A stretch of 64,000 bases of DNA, taken from positions 310,001-374,000 of the forward strand of contig NZ_JMJJ01000005.1 of NCBI RefSeq assembly GCF_000710035.2, in the 5' to 3' direction. Both the position numbers and the translations under genes were made by a program. The stretch is from Pantoea ananatis LMG 2665 (lineage in GTDB: Bacteria > Pseudomonadota > Gammaproteobacteria > Enterobacterales > Enterobacteriaceae). Below, in pieces: positions 1 to 8,991 of the stretch. The notes under the pieces were generated by a model that saw only the letters and a list, made by a program, of their open reading frames with translations, was not told where the DNA came from and made no database searches. Each line of letters begins with the position of its first letter. The stretch's first letter is position 1.

Positions 1-51
1 TAGACTCAACTACACTAAAACTAATGTCGAACTGGAGTGAAGGAGATCAGG

Positions 52-840
52 ATGCCGAATCTGAATGAATCGCTAATGATAGTGACCGACCTCGATGGAT
101 CGCTGCTTGACCACCACGACTATAACTGGGATGCCGCAGCAGACTGGCTTGATACACTCAACGCGCACGCCATTCCCTTAATTATTTGCTCCAGCAAAAC
201 CGCCGCTGAGATTCTGCCACTGCAGCGTAAGCTCGGTATTGCCGGCACCGCCTTTATTGCTGAAAACGGCGCCGTGCTGTACCTCAACGAGAGTAAAAGC
301 GTGCGCATTCCGGACGACAAGATGAACTATGCCGCAATCTGCCGGGTGCTGGCAGCGTTACAACAGCAGTTTCGCTTTACCGGCTTCCATGACTTCAGCG
401 ATGTCGATGTTTCCGCCATGACCGGCCTGAGTGAAGCGGATGCCGCCCTCGCCCGTCAGCGTGATGCTTCAGAGGTGATTGTCTGGCGGGATACCGATGA
501 GGCCTTTGACCGCTTTCGCAAGGCACTGGCCGACTATCATCTTTCCCTGACGCAGGGCGGCCGCTTCTGGCATGTCATGCCTGCCAGAAGCGGCAAAGGA
601 GAAGCCTTGCGCTGGCTGCTGTCTCACACCGACCGGGAAGGCGTTACCACCCTTGGCCTGGGCGATGGCCCGAACGATGCCCCGATGCTGGATGCGGTTG
701 ACTATGCCGTGGTGATCAAAGGCTTCAGTAAAACACCGGTTACCTTACAGCGCGCGGAGGATGCCAACGTATTCCGCACGACACATCACGGCCCTGAAGG
801 CTGGCGTGAAGGGCTGGACCATTTTTTGACTCAGCCATGA
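52..840 (+). CDS. yedP: Mannosyl-3-phosphoglycerate phosphatase family protein (HAD superfamily)
   Basis: This is a cytoplasmic HAD-type phosphatase that should remove phosphate from a glycosyl-3-phosphoglycerate. The HAD motif I DLDGSLLD lies about 13 residues from the start, and motif IV GDGPNDAPMLD is near residue 205, with a class C2 cap between them. The 262 aa length is close to that of E. coli YedP. I chose the ATG at 52 because AGGAG sits 6 nt upstream; a GTG at 37 would add only five residues. A glycosyltransferase of the GpgS type follows 40 bases later on the same strand, so the pair probably works as synthase plus phosphatase for glucosylglycerate or mannosylglycerate, a compatible solute. 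Family is clear from sequence; the exact sugar is inferred from the neighbour. Confidence 0.88.
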   Translation: MPNLNESLMIVTDLDGSLLDHHDYNWDAAADWLDTLNAHAIPLIICSSKTAAEILPLQRKLGIAGTAFIAENGAVLYLNESKSVRIPDDKMNYAAICRVLAALQQQFRFTGFHDFSDVDVSAMTGLSEADAALARQRDASEVIVWRDTDEAFDRFRKALADYHLSLTQGGRFWHVMPARSGKGEALRWLLSHTDREGVTTLGLGDGPNDAPMLDAVDYAVVIKGFSKTPVTLQRAEDANVFRTTHHGPEGWREGLDHFLTQP

Positions 841-880
841 AAGGCTGTTGTTCCTCTCGCAAAACCATAAGGATGATGCA

Positions 881-2101
881 ATGAGTGATTTCTTTCAGAA
901 TGGCGTAATTACTAACTTTCATAATCTTACGCACCGCAGCGTTGAGTCGCTGGAAAAAGAAATGGTGCGTTTTGCCCGTAAGCGCAAAATGGGATTGATC
1001 CTGCCTTCCCTCTTTTCCGAGCTGGAAGGTCCGGCGTTGACAAAAATTGTTGATGAACTGGCTAAGGTCCCCTATCTGGATGAAATCGTTATCGGGTTAG
1101 ATCGGGCTGACCGTGACCAGTTTCTGCATGCCCGCGAGTTTTTTTCCCGACTGCCGCAACGGCACCGCATCCTGTGGAATGACGGCCCCAGACTCAAAGC
1201 CATTGACGCGGAACTGGATAAAGAGGGGTTGTCGCCCACCCATCCGGGCAAAGGACGCAACGTGTGGTTTTGTACCGGTTATACGCTGGCCTCGGATCGC
1301 ACCAGCTGTGTTGCACTGCACGACTGCGATATTGTCACCTACGAACGCGGCATGCTGGCACGCCTGCTTTATCCGCTGGCTAACCCCGCTTTTCAGTATG
1401 AATTCTGCAAAGGGTTTTACGCACGCGTCGCTGACGGTAAACTCAATGGCCGCGTGGGCCGCCTGCTGGTAGGCCCGCTGCTGCGCTCGTTACAAAAAGT
1501 CTATGGCCACTCCGAATACCTTGATTACCTTTCCAGCTTCCGTTATCCGCTCTCGGGCGAGTTTGCGATGCGCACGCACGTGCTCAACGGCATTAAAATC
1601 CCCGGCGACTGGGGACTGGAAATTGGCGTGCTCTCTGAAATTTACCGTAACTACACCACGCGCCAGTCGTGTCAGGTCGAGATTGCAGATCACTATGATC
1701 ACAAGCATCAGCCGCTGGCAGAAGATGATGGCACCGGTGGCCTTAAGCGCATGAGCAACGATATTGTCCAGTCGCTGCTGCGTAAGCTGGCAACCATGGG
1801 CGTGCCGCTGACCAGTGACTCATTCCGGGTACTGAAAGCGACCTATTACCGTAATGCGCTGGATATGATGGAAATCTATAACCATGAGGCGGCAATGAAC
1901 GGCCTGAAATTCGACCAGCATGTTGAAGAAGCGGCCGTCGAAATGTTCACCCAGTCGATTCTGGATGCCGGTCAGTCCTTTATCGAGCGCCCGAACGACA
2001 AGCCGTTTATTCCCAGCTGGAGTCGGGTTCAGTCGGCTTTTCCGGATATCCTGCAGCGTATTTATAAAGCGGTAGAAGAGGACAACGACGGCAACGTATA
2101 A
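881..2101 (+). CDS. Glucosyl-3-phosphoglycerate synthase-like glycosyltransferase (GT81 type)
   Basis: The 406 aa protein resembles GpgS enzymes, which transfer a glucosyl unit from an NDP-sugar to 3-phosphoglycerate. Visible features are a GT-A-like N-terminal half, a GKGRN loop at about residues 123-127, and an acidic metal/nucleotide-binding motif HDCD at 147-150. The ATG at 881 has AAGGAT 6-7 nt upstream, so it is preferred over the upstream in-frame TTG at 848. With yedP just upstream it would form a two-step pathway to glucosylglycerate, which in related enterobacteria accumulates under salt stress and nitrogen limitation (known for Dickeya). The mannose-specific activity is an alternative. 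The role is inferred from family and gene pairing. Confidence 0.75.
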   Translation: MSDFFQNGVITNFHNLTHRSVESLEKEMVRFARKRKMGLILPSLFSELEGPALTKIVDELAKVPYLDEIVIGLDRADRDQFLHAREFFSRLPQRHRILWNDGPRLKAIDAELDKEGLSPTHPGKGRNVWFCTGYTLASDRTSCVALHDCDIVTYERGMLARLLYPLANPAFQYEFCKGFYARVADGKLNGRVGRLLVGPLLRSLQKVYGHSEYLDYLSSFRYPLSGEFAMRTHVLNGIKIPGDWGLEIGVLSEIYRNYTTRQSCQVEIADHYDHKHQPLAEDDGTGGLKRMSNDIVQSLLRKLATMGVPLTSDSFRVLKATYYRNALDMMEIYNHEAAMNGLKFDQHVEEAAVEMFTQSILDAGQSFIERPNDKPFIPSWSRVQSAFPDILQRIYKAVEEDNDGNV

Positions 2102-2146
2102 CGCTGCAGGCATCGCGCCAGTGAGGATGGAGAGTGTGATAAATCC

Positions 2147-2176
2147 AGTCAGGCCGCCGTCGTTTACGGCCTGACT
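2147..2176. terminator. Hairpin between convergent genes
   Basis: A 10-bp perfect inverted repeat (AGTCAGGCCG / CGGCCTGACT) with a 10-nt loop lies between the converging glycosyltransferase and yodC genes. It lacks a clear T-tract, so it is a structural candidate for a bidirectional terminator only. Confidence 0.5.
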
Positions 2177-2184
2177 GACAGAAA

Positions 2185-2367
2185 TCAGGAAGTAAACTGG
2201 GGCTGCGATTCGCTGGAATGGCTGAGCTCATCGGTGCGAAAAGCCTCATTCCTGACCGCATAACCATCGTACCATCGACATTCAACCATGCCGCTGGCAT
2301 GTCCGGTCACCACCATCGTTTGCCCGCCTTCCTTATGCTGTACTTCATCACTGATTGCAAAAACCAT
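2185..2367 (-). CDS. yodC: YodC family protein (DUF2158)
   Basis: The 60-residue product has the DUF2158 core, with KEGGQTMVVTGHASGMVECRW near its start, which closely matches E. coli YodC. The ATG at 2367 is preceded by AGAGGG at a normal distance; upstream in-frame starts would add a low-quality N-terminal extension. The family is small, soluble and of unknown biochemical role. Its position beside yedP and yedI matches the E. coli neighbourhood (yodC-dsrB-yedP). It is probably a single-gene [17 protein letters not shown] toward the glycosyltransferase. Confidence 0.85.
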   Translation of the reverse strand: MVFAISDEVQHKEGGQTMVVTGHASGMVECRWYDGYAVRNEAFRTDELSHSSESQPQFTS

Positions 2368-2538
2368 GTTGCGCCCTCTTTGAGAAATGACTGTCATTGA
2401 AACCATTTCTTTATAGCATGGTAAAAGAGTTGCTGCTGTTAAGACGCGCATAAAAATGGCGAATTCAGAATAACGTAGAGAGATATGTCGAAAACAAATC
2501 AGGCGGATAAGAATTATCCGCCTGGGGCGCTGAGTGGA

Positions 2539-2670
2539 TTAGATTTTGCAGCCTTCACAATCGGCATCATCAATCAGGTCTTCTGGCACTTCGCCCGCCT
2601 TTTTTTCTGCCTTCGCTTCGGCCTGCTCTAACTGAGCATCAATATCAAATTCAAACATGTCATCGCTCAT
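2539..2670 (-). CDS. Small acidic protein with C-terminal CxxC
   Basis: A 43-codon reading frame has a strong ribosome-binding site (AGGGGAG) just upstream of its ATG. The product is rich in Asp/Glu and Ala/Lys in the middle and ends DCEGCKI, a CxxC pair that could bind a metal or be redox-active. No transmembrane segment is seen. It lies between yodC and yedI on the same strand, with 44 bases between its start and the yedI stop, so it could share the yedI transcript. I do not recognise a named family; the coding call rests on the ribosome-binding site and the compact, non-repetitive composition. Confidence 0.6.
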   Translation of the reverse strand: MSDDMFEFDIDAQLEQAEAKAEKKAGEVPEDLIDDADCEGCKI

Positions 2671-2714
2671 CGTTTTCTCCCCTGAACGCGTTAAAGAATG
2701 CGCTTTTATACCGA

Positions 2715-3617
2715 TTACTCACGCAGTTTGGCAATAAGGTTAACCACTAACAGCACGATCGACCCAATGATAAAACCAATCACCAGGTTTGCGCCGTTGC
2801 TCAGCAGGCCAGCAACCAGGCCGCTGAAGGGTGCGATCGCATTTTCAATCAGATGATGCAACGGCGTCAGGCCGTGGACGATAATGCCGCCCCCGACCAG
2901 GAACATGGCCAGCGTACCGACAACGGTCAACACTTTCATCAATACGGGGGCTGCGGCCAGTAATACTGCGCCCAGCGCCTGGGCCACGCGTGACGATTTA
3001 TCACGTAGCCAGAACCCTAAATCATCGATTTTAACGATGCCGGCGACAATGCCGTATACGCCAATCGTGACCAGAATCGCAATACCTGACAGGATCAGCA
3101 CCTGATTCAGCAAGGGCGCTTCGGAGACGATACCGAGGGTAATGGCCACGATTTCAGCCGACAGAATAAAATCGGTGCGCACTGCGCCTTTGATCTTTTT
3201 CTTTTCGAAATCGCGCGGGTCCTGTTTTGACAGCTTATCCAGGCGTTGCTGACGCGCCTCTGGCGAGTTCTGCTGTTTATCATGCTGCAGACTGTGCAGG
3301 ACCTTTTCCACCCCTTCATAACAGAGGTACGCACCGCCAATCATTAACAGTGGCGTAATCAGCCAGGGGGCAAACGTAGAGATAATCAATGCCAGCGGCA
3401 CGAGTATCAGTTTGTTGAGGAACGAGCCTTTGGCTACGCCCCATACGACCGGCAGTTCGCGATTGGCTTTCACGCCACTCACCTGCTGCGCATTCAGTGA
3501 CAAATCGTCACCCAGCACGCCTGCCGTCTTCTTCGCGGCGACTTTTCCCATTACCGAGATATCGTCCAGCAGCGTGGCGATATCATCGAGCAACGTTAAT
3601 AAACTGGTTCCTGCCAA
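2715..3617 (-). CDS. yedI: DUF808 family inner membrane protein YedI
   Basis: The 300 aa protein matches E. coli YedI closely over its whole length, including the N-terminal [17 protein letters not shown] segment and several hydrophobic helices (around residues 68-105, 150-195, 215-250 and 270-295). It is an inner-membrane protein of unknown function. The start codon is TTG at 3617, which gives the conserved MAG N-terminus and has AAGGGA upstream, so I accept a non-ATG start. It lies on the minus strand between a hypothetical gene and the small CxxC protein. Confidence 0.9.
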   Translation of the reverse strand: MAGTSLLTLLDDIATLLDDISVMGKVAAKKTAGVLGDDLSLNAQQVSGVKANRELPVVWGVAKGSFLNKLILVPLALIISTFAPWLITPLLMIGGAYLCYEGVEKVLHSLQHDKQQNSPEARQQRLDKLSKQDPRDFEKKKIKGAVRTDFILSAEIVAITLGIVSEAPLLNQVLILSGIAILVTIGVYGIVAGIVKIDDLGFWLRDKSSRVAQALGAVLLAAAPVLMKVLTVVGTLAMFLVGGGIIVHGLTPLHHLIENAIAPFSGLVAGLLSNGANLVIGFIIGSIVLLVVNLIAKLRE

Positions 3618-3714
3618 AGTATTTCCCTTATTCGGTCATCGGCAACGGGTTATGTCTGCATCAGCCGCAACGCGTCATCCTCGACGAAGCGCGTGACAGT
3701 GCAGCCCGTCGTGC

Positions 3715-3990
3715 CTATTCCGGTTCGTTATGTTGACAACATGGGCATCGTTCAATTTCTGTCACGTTCATATCAGCGATGCCCTCACAATCCCATTCGA
3801 CGCGCACCGCTTGTCCTGCGAGTCCATCCATGTGCAGATATTTACTGACCGGGCTTTCCGTCATGCCGGTTATCTCTTCCGTGGCCACCAGCGTTTCCCC
3901 AGCATAGATTCTGGCGGTCGCTTTGGTATTCACCATGCGCTCATCACGAATCTGATACAGGCGTTTAACCGTCAGTTTTATGCTGCTCAT
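3715..3990 (-). CDS. Hypothetical protein with C-terminal CPCC motif
   Basis: A 91 aa soluble protein with GGGAG 6-9 nt before its ATG. It is predicted mostly beta-strand, with Asp/Glu-Val alternation, and ends near a CPCCQHNEPE tail that could bind zinc. I do not recognise the family. It is placed between vsr and yedI and transcribed in the same direction as both, 65 bases downstream of vsr (which ends at 4056) and 97 bases upstream of the yedI start. No function can be assigned; composition and codon use look like the surrounding core genes. Confidence 0.7.
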   Translation of the reverse strand: MSSIKLTVKRLYQIRDERMVNTKATARIYAGETLVATEEITGMTESPVSKYLHMDGLAGQAVRVEWDCEGIADMNVTEIERCPCCQHNEPE

Positions 3991-4055
3991 TGCGGGCTCC
4001 CGGTCACGGAAAAGCGTCTATCTAACATTTTATGTTACTGATTAGCAAGGTGGGA

Positions 4056-4535
4056 TCATTCATCCTCTCGGTAATGATGAATTCCCTGATGATCGATTTC
4101 AGCGCTGTCATTCATCGCCAGCAGCCACTCTTCGAGACGTTCAAGCAGGGCTTCATCGTCCAGTTTGAGTTTACCGCGTAGCGCGCATTCCCAGATAATC
4201 AGCACCTTCCAGCCATTCTCCCGCAGCTGCCGGACATAACGCCGATCCCGTTCTACATTACTGTTTATTTTGCCCGTCCAGAACTCGGTGCGCGTGGCGG
4301 GGATCTTAAACAAATAACAGTGGTGGCGGTGCCAGAAGCAGCCATGCACAAAGATAATCGCCTGATGCGAGGTCACGACAAAGTCAGGGCGGCCTGGCAG
4401 GTTTTTGTCCTGTACCCGATAGCTGAATCCACGATCTTTGAGCAGCAAGGCGATTCGCTGCTCTATGGCAGTGTCCTGTTGACGAATTGCGCGCATATTT
4501 TTACTGCGCGTTTCGCTGGAGTGAACGTCGGCCAT
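4056..4535 (-). CDS. vsr: Very short patch repair endonuclease Vsr
   Basis: Vsr nicks DNA 5' of the T in T:G mismatches that arise when the 5-methylcytosine made by Dcm deaminates. The 159 aa protein keeps the catalytic residues at the E. coli numbering: Asp51 (in GRPDF), His69 (in HGCFWHRH) and Asp97. The zinc ligands Cys66, His71, Cys73 and Cys117 are also in place. Its partner methylase dcm lies immediately next to it but on the opposite strand, sharing a 237-bp divergent promoter region. In E. coli the two genes overlap in the same direction, so this is a different arrangement. Confidence 0.95.
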   Translation of the reverse strand: MADVHSSETRSKNMRAIRQQDTAIEQRIALLLKDRGFSYRVQDKNLPGRPDFVVTSHQAIIFVHGCFWHRHHCYLFKIPATRTEFWTGKINSNVERDRRYVRQLRENGWKVLIIWECALRGKLKLDDEALLERLEEWLLAMNDSAEIDHQGIHHYREDE

Positions 4536-4772
4536 AGCACCTCCTTAATAGCGACTTATTCAACTTTAGTCGTCACCCTGAAAAGTGAAAGTCGGCCAGA
4601 TAAAAGCAGAGAAAATATTTTCACCGCCAGACCGCGCCGTTTAGATCTGACCCGGGCAATTGTGCCTTTTTGACGCTGGCGCACACTGAAACACTATTCT
4701 GACCTGCGCCCGCAGATTTCCTCCTCGGGCAAGGAGTGTTAGCATACGCGCTTCACTGTTAAGGATATTTGC

Positions 4773-6152
4773 ATGCACGCTGTCGCAACCGCTGAACCTC
4801 TTCTCCCTGCTGTTCTGCATTCCGATGAACTGAACATGTTACAACAGGTGCTGTCGATCTATTCCGTTAAGGACGTTGTCGCACGTTTGCATCAGGCAGG
4901 CTTTCCGCACTGGACGCCGCCACTGCTGAACGCTATTCGTCAGGGCAAGCGCGCGTTACCCTCGCTGGCCGCCGCAGAACTGTCGCTGTTGCAGGATTTG
5001 TTGCCTGCACGTCCTGCCCATTATGATTCTCCCGATTTCCGCTTTATCGATCTGTTTGCCGGCATCGGCGGTATTCGACGTGGCTTCGAGCGCATCGGCG
5101 GTAAATGTGTATTTACCAGTGAGTGGAATAAAGAGGCGATTCGCACCTATCGGGCGAATCACTACAGCGATCCGGCAGAGCACCACTTTAATAGGGATAT
5201 TCGCCAGGTCACGCAGCCAGCCGGCCTTACTGACGAACAGGCGATCTATCAGTCGATTGATGCGGCCATTCCCGACCATCAGGTGCTGCTGGCGGGCTTT
5301 CCCTGCCAGCCCTTTTCTCTGGCGGGCGTCAGTAAAAAAAATGCGCTGGGCCGGGCTCATGGCTTTGAATGTCAGGCGCAGGGCACACTGTTTTTTGACG
5401 TCGCCCGCATTCTGGCGGCAAAGAAACCGCCATTCTTCGTCCTGGAAAACGTGAAGAATCTCAAAAGCCATGATAAAGGCCGGACGTTTGCGGTGATTAT
5501 GGAAACCCTGGACGAGCTGGGCTATGACGTGGCGGATGCCCAGGCTGGCGCGCCCGATCCGAAGGTGATTGATGCACGCTTTTTTTTGCCGCAGCATCGT
5601 GAACGTATCGTTCTGGTCGGCATCCGGCGGGATATTGCTGGCTCAGCGCAGTTTAGCCTGCGCGACATTCGCCAATTTTTCCCCGCCCAGGTGCCCAGCC
5701 TACAGAGCCTGCTGGAGCCGCAGCCCGACGACAAATACATCCTGTCGCCCGTATTGTGGCGTTACCTCTACCAGTACGCTAAGAAGCATAAAGCACGGGG
5801 TAACGGGTTCGGCTTTGGCCTGAATGATCCACACAATGTGCATTGCTGCGTGCGCACCCTGTCAGCCCGATACTATAAAGATGGCTCAGAAATTTTAATC
5901 GATCGCGGTTGGGATCGGGAAAAAGGGGAAGCCGATTTTCTTGATGCCGCCAATATGGCGCGGCGCCCCCGTCGGTTAACGCCGCGAGAATGCGCGCGAC
6001 TGATGGGATTTGATAGTGCAGACAGCCATCCCTTCCGCATCCCGGTATCCGATACGCAGGCCTATAAACAGTTTGGCAATTCGGTGGTGGTACCGGTGTT
6101 TGCCGCCGTGGCACAGTTGCTTTCGCCCTATATCCGCCAGTTGAACGCATAA
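4773..6152 (+). CDS. dcm: DNA (cytosine-5)-methyltransferase Dcm
   Basis: The protein (459 aa) is a close Dcm homologue expected to methylate the inner C of CCWGG. Motif I FAGIGG is at about residues 95-100, the catalytic Cys of motif IV (PCQP) is Cys178, motif VI ENV is near 225-227, and motif X near the C-terminus reads FGNSVVVPV. The N-terminal 85 residues match the Dcm-specific extension. AAGGAT precedes the ATG. It is divergent from vsr and followed by a short hairpin. Synteny with E. coli yedI-vsr-dcm-yedJ supports it being a resident orphan methylase, not part of a restriction system; no restriction endonuclease gene is nearby. Confidence 0.95.
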   Translation: MHAVATAEPLLPAVLHSDELNMLQQVLSIYSVKDVVARLHQAGFPHWTPPLLNAIRQGKRALPSLAAAELSLLQDLLPARPAHYDSPDFRFIDLFAGIGGIRRGFERIGGKCVFTSEWNKEAIRTYRANHYSDPAEHHFNRDIRQVTQPAGLTDEQAIYQSIDAAIPDHQVLLAGFPCQPFSLAGVSKKNALGRAHGFECQAQGTLFFDVARILAAKKPPFFVLENVKNLKSHDKGRTFAVIMETLDELGYDVADAQAGAPDPKVIDARFFLPQHRERIVLVGIRRDIAGSAQFSLRDIRQFFPAQVPSLQSLLEPQPDDKYILSPVLWRYLYQYAKKHKARGNGFGFGLNDPHNVHCCVRTLSARYYKDGSEILIDRGWDREKGEADFLDAANMARRPRRLTPRECARLMGFDSADSHPFRIPVSDTQAYKQFGNSVVVPVFAAVAQLLSPYIRQLNA

Positions 6153-6164
6153 TTTCCGCTAAAA

Positions 6165-6182
6165 GTTGCGCTTAGGCGCAAC
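6165..6182 (+). terminator. Hairpin after dcm
   Basis: A perfect 7-bp stem (GTTGCGC / GCGCAAC) with a 4-nt loop begins 12 bases after the dcm stop and is followed by a pyrimidine-rich stretch. It is a plausible weak intrinsic terminator. Confidence 0.5.
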
Positions 6183-6263
6183 AATTCCTCTCTTTTCCTG
6201 CCGTCCGGCGGGATTGTCACAACGCCGTCATGCAAGCCCAGAATACTGCTGCTTTTTCAATGG

Positions 6264-7880
6264 ATGGGTAGAATGATGTCACCTCTCACTTTGTTGTCGC
6301 GGCACGTGCTGAAAAGACGTTCCCGCTTTAGGTTTCCGGCGATCCCCACCTGGCTAACCAGCCTGCGCGGGAACTTTATTTTGTTCGTGGTGCTGTTTTG
6401 TTTGCTGCAGTCCATCGGGATTGTTCTGCTGACCGCTCAGGTGAGCCAGAACAAAGTCAACCTCACCCAGGCCAGCGCCATGCGTGACCGGCTGGCCTTG
6501 CTGGACCGCGCACGCGTCGAGCTGCTTACGGCCAGTGATAACAGCCACCGCGCCGGGCTGTATTTAATGGAAGATCAGAAAAGTGGATCGGTTGACAGCT
6601 GGAAAAGTCTGGCAGAAACAGCCAAATCGTCTTTGCTTCATGCTGAACAGCTTTTTGCTCGCTATCACGCCGCACCCGGCGGCGAACTGCAGCAGGGCTT
6701 TACGTTGCTGAAACAGGGACTGGAGGAGCAGCTAAAAGGTCTGGAGGGGAATAACATTGACGCCTTCTTTATGGTACCGATGCAGGCTTACCAGCAGCAG
6801 TTCAATAGCGCCTGGTTTAACGAGATTACGCAGACCAATAAACAGCTCACTGCGGTTAACAGCCTGACCCTTCAGACACTCATGGAAAGCCGCAACCTGG
6901 CGCTAATGGTGACAGGACTGCTGTTTGTCCTGCTGCTGACCGGCGGCATATTGCTGCTGCGTGGTGTGATCGTCCCCTTACGTCTGGCCAGTCGACAGTT
7001 ACAGGACATCGCAACCGGTGATTTAATCAACTGCCCGGTTCCACCGCGTTTGCAATCGCTGGAAACGTCCAGACTCTTCAACGCAGTGGCGGAGATGCGC
7101 CAGGGGCTGCGCACCATCGTGGCTGAAATTAACACGATTGCGGCAAGCGTGGCCGAAGGTACGCGTGAAATGCAGCATACTAATGAGCAGGTCAGCGAAC
7201 AGTATCAAGCGCAAAACAGCAGCTTTAGCCATATTTCCCAGCGCCTGCATCGCGTGTCTGAAGAAGTCGAAAACAGCACCCTGTTTTCTCAGCAGGCCTC
7301 TGAACAGGCGCATTTCGCCGACGATCTGATGCAGCAATGTACGCTTCAGGTGGATGAGATGGAGGTTCAGATGCGCCATATCGTCGCCTCCTCCGGCGAA
7401 ATCGCGGGTATCGTTGAGATGCTGGACGGCCTGTCACTGCAAACGCGTTTGCTGGCGCTCAATGCCGCCATCGAATCCGCTCATGCGGGCGTGTATGGAC
7501 GAAGTTTTGGCGTGGTCGCGAAAGAGATGGGCAACCTGTCAAACAAGAGTGGCGAATCGGCGCAGCAGATCAACGGTCTCGTTAATCATACGCAACTGCA
7601 CATTTCAGAGGGCTTCAATAAGGTGAAATCGCTTGAGGCGCTGTTTAACCAGATAAGCCAGTCGGTCAGCGCCGTTGTGACACAGTTGCAAGAGCTGCAG
7701 GAAAACGCCACCGCACAAAGCCGCCGCGTGACGGGCATTGCTGCAGAAGTGGTGGCGCTGGATAAACAGCTTCAGACGAACGAAAGCCTCACCGCCCGCC
7801 AGGGCCGCACGGTCGATACGCTACAGCAGCAGGCCGCGCGCCTGGCCGAAAGCGTGCAGCAGTTCCGTATCACCCTGTAG
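6264..7880 (+). CDS. Methyl-accepting chemotaxis protein
   Basis: A 538 aa inner-membrane chemoreceptor-like protein. The first transmembrane helix spans about residues 37-59, a periplasmic four-helix-like sensor domain follows to about 210, and the second transmembrane helix is around 212-236. A HAMP region comes next, then a cytoplasmic signalling domain containing LLALNAAIESAHAG, a version of the conserved hairpin tip. There is no C-terminal NWETF-type pentapeptide, so it would need assistance to be methylated. Three start codons (6264, 6273, 6276) are possible; none has an ideal ribosome-binding site. It is monocistronic and ends at a strong terminator. The ligand cannot be predicted. Confidence 0.88.
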   Translation: MGRMMSPLTLLSRHVLKRRSRFRFPAIPTWLTSLRGNFILFVVLFCLLQSIGIVLLTAQVSQNKVNLTQASAMRDRLALLDRARVELLTASDNSHRAGLYLMEDQKSGSVDSWKSLAETAKSSLLHAEQLFARYHAAPGGELQQGFTLLKQGLEEQLKGLEGNNIDAFFMVPMQAYQQQFNSAWFNEITQTNKQLTAVNSLTLQTLMESRNLALMVTGLLFVLLLTGGILLLRGVIVPLRLASRQLQDIATGDLINCPVPPRLQSLETSRLFNAVAEMRQGLRTIVAEINTIAASVAEGTREMQHTNEQVSEQYQAQNSSFSHISQRLHRVSEEVENSTLFSQQASEQAHFADDLMQQCTLQVDEMEVQMRHIVASSGEIAGIVEMLDGLSLQTRLLALNAAIESAHAGVYGRSFGVVAKEMGNLSNKSGESAQQINGLVNHTQLHISEGFNKVKSLEALFNQISQSVSAVVTQLQELQENATAQSRRVTGIAAEVVALDKQLQTNESLTARQGRTVDTLQQQAARLAESVQQFRITL

Positions 7881-7900
7881 CCGTTAAGCTTTGGATGTAA

Positions 7901-7929
7901 AAAAGCCGCCAGTGTTAAAGGCGGCTTTT
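7901..7929. terminator. Bidirectional intrinsic terminator
   Basis: A 10-bp perfect stem (AAAAGCCGCC / GGCGGCTTTT) with a 9-nt loop lies between the converging chemoreceptor and ribbon-helix-helix genes. It has A-tract and T-tract flanks, so it should work on both strands. Confidence 0.85.
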
Positions 7930-7958
7930 GATCGTTTTGCGGGGACAAACACCGAATT

Positions 7959-8213
7959 TTACGATTTCTTTTTCTTGCTCTGCTTCTTTAGCAGCGTGCG
8001 CAGCTGCTTGATTTCGCTGGAGCTTAATGCATCCGATGTGTCTTCCTCTGTATTCTGGCTGTCAATGACAGGCTGAGCAGGCGCATTGAGGCTGGACTGA
8101 AGCCGTTGCACGATTTCCTGACTCATTGACACCTGATTTTCAAGCGCCAACTGTTTGATGTGTTCTTTCAGTGCAGGATCAATTTTAATCGTTAAATTAA
8201 CAGTTTCGGTCAT
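7959..8213 (-). CDS. Ribbon-helix-helix DNA-binding protein (Arc/TraY-like)
   Basis: The 84 aa protein begins with an alternating beta-strand (TVNLTIKIDPAL) followed by two helices containing MSQEIVQRLQ, the layout of ribbon-helix-helix repressors. The C-terminal 40 residues are polar and end in a lysine-rich tail. AAAGGAG precedes the ATG. No toxin-like partner is adjacent: its upstream neighbour is yedJ, 73 bases away in the same direction. It could be a solitary regulator or a remnant antitoxin-like gene. DNA binding is inferred from fold pattern only. Confidence 0.7.
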   Translation of the reverse strand: MTETVNLTIKIDPALKEHIKQLALENQVSMSQEIVQRLQSSLNAPAQPVIDSQNTEEDTSDALSSSEIKQLRTLLKKQSKKKKS

Positions 8214-8286
8214 TTCATCACTCCTTTATTGTTATTACTGCCACGCTACCGGATGACTGTATCGATTCCTATACTGTCATAAAAAT

Positions 8287-8991
8287 TTAATATTCAGCGT
8301 GTATAGGGCTAAAGCCGTGGAGTACTGACTCATCCAGACTGACTAAGTTGCCTTGCAGTTCCGCACACAGCTTGGCCATATAGTGCACCAGAAAGTCCGC
8401 ATTGTGTTCTGCCAGCCTGCGCCCTGCTTCGGTTTGCATGGTTTCTGGCAACCGCAGTAGCTTGGTCTGAAAGTGATCCAGCGTCCACTTAACATCATTG
8501 AGTTCCCGATCTTTACCGAGCGGATCCTCGCTGTTAAACAAGGGGCGATTCATGGAACCTGCCGTATAAAACACCCGCGCCAGACCGATAGCACCGAGCG
8601 ATTCCAGCCTGTCGGCATCCTGCACAATTTTTGCCTCCAGCGTTTTTGGCGTAATGGCGGCACTGAAGCTGTGCGCCTGTACCGCATGCATGACCTGCTC
8701 CATCAATTCCTCAGGAAAATCGATGAAATCCTGTTGTAAAATGCGCTGCGTTTCACTGGCGGCATAGGTGGATGCCTTGTGACGCTCAGGGTGGTTTTTC
8801 GGTAAATTCACCACATCGTGAAAATAACACGCGGTCAGGACCACCAGCGGATCGGCCTGGGTGCCGGCCATAATGCGTTGAGCGCTCATCCATACGCGGC
8901 GTAAATGTGCGATATCGTGCGCGCCATCATCATGAATCCAGTTGTTTTCAAACCAGGTCTCATAGCGAGCCTGCCAAAGCGTAAGTGACAT
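8287..8991 (-). CDS. yedJ: HD domain phosphohydrolase-like protein YedJ
   Basis: A 234 aa cytoplasmic protein of the HD superfamily, closely similar to E. coli YedJ. The metal-binding residues are visible as HDIAHL near residue 25, the HD pair in CYFHDVV near 60, and the later Asp in VQDADRLESLGAIG. It is expected to be a metal-dependent phosphohydrolase; the substrate is unknown. AAAGAGA precedes the ATG. Its location close to dcm agrees with the E. coli gene order. Confidence 0.9.
   Translation of the reverse strand: MSLTLWQARYETWFENNWIHDDGAHDIAHLRRVWMSAQRIMAGTQADPLVVLTACYFHDVVNLPKNHPERHKASTYAASETQRILQQDFIDFPEELMEQVMHAVQAHSFSAAITPKTLEAKIVQDADRLESLGAIGLARVFYTAGSMNRPLFNSEDPLGKDRELNDVKWTLDHFQTKLLRLPETMQTEAGRRLAEHNADFLVHYMAKLCAELQGNLVSLDESVLHGFSPIHAEY

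Noticed and set aside
4956..5597. 213-codon minus-strand frame inside dcm
   Set aside because: It lies wholly inside a clear Dcm frame and has no family features.
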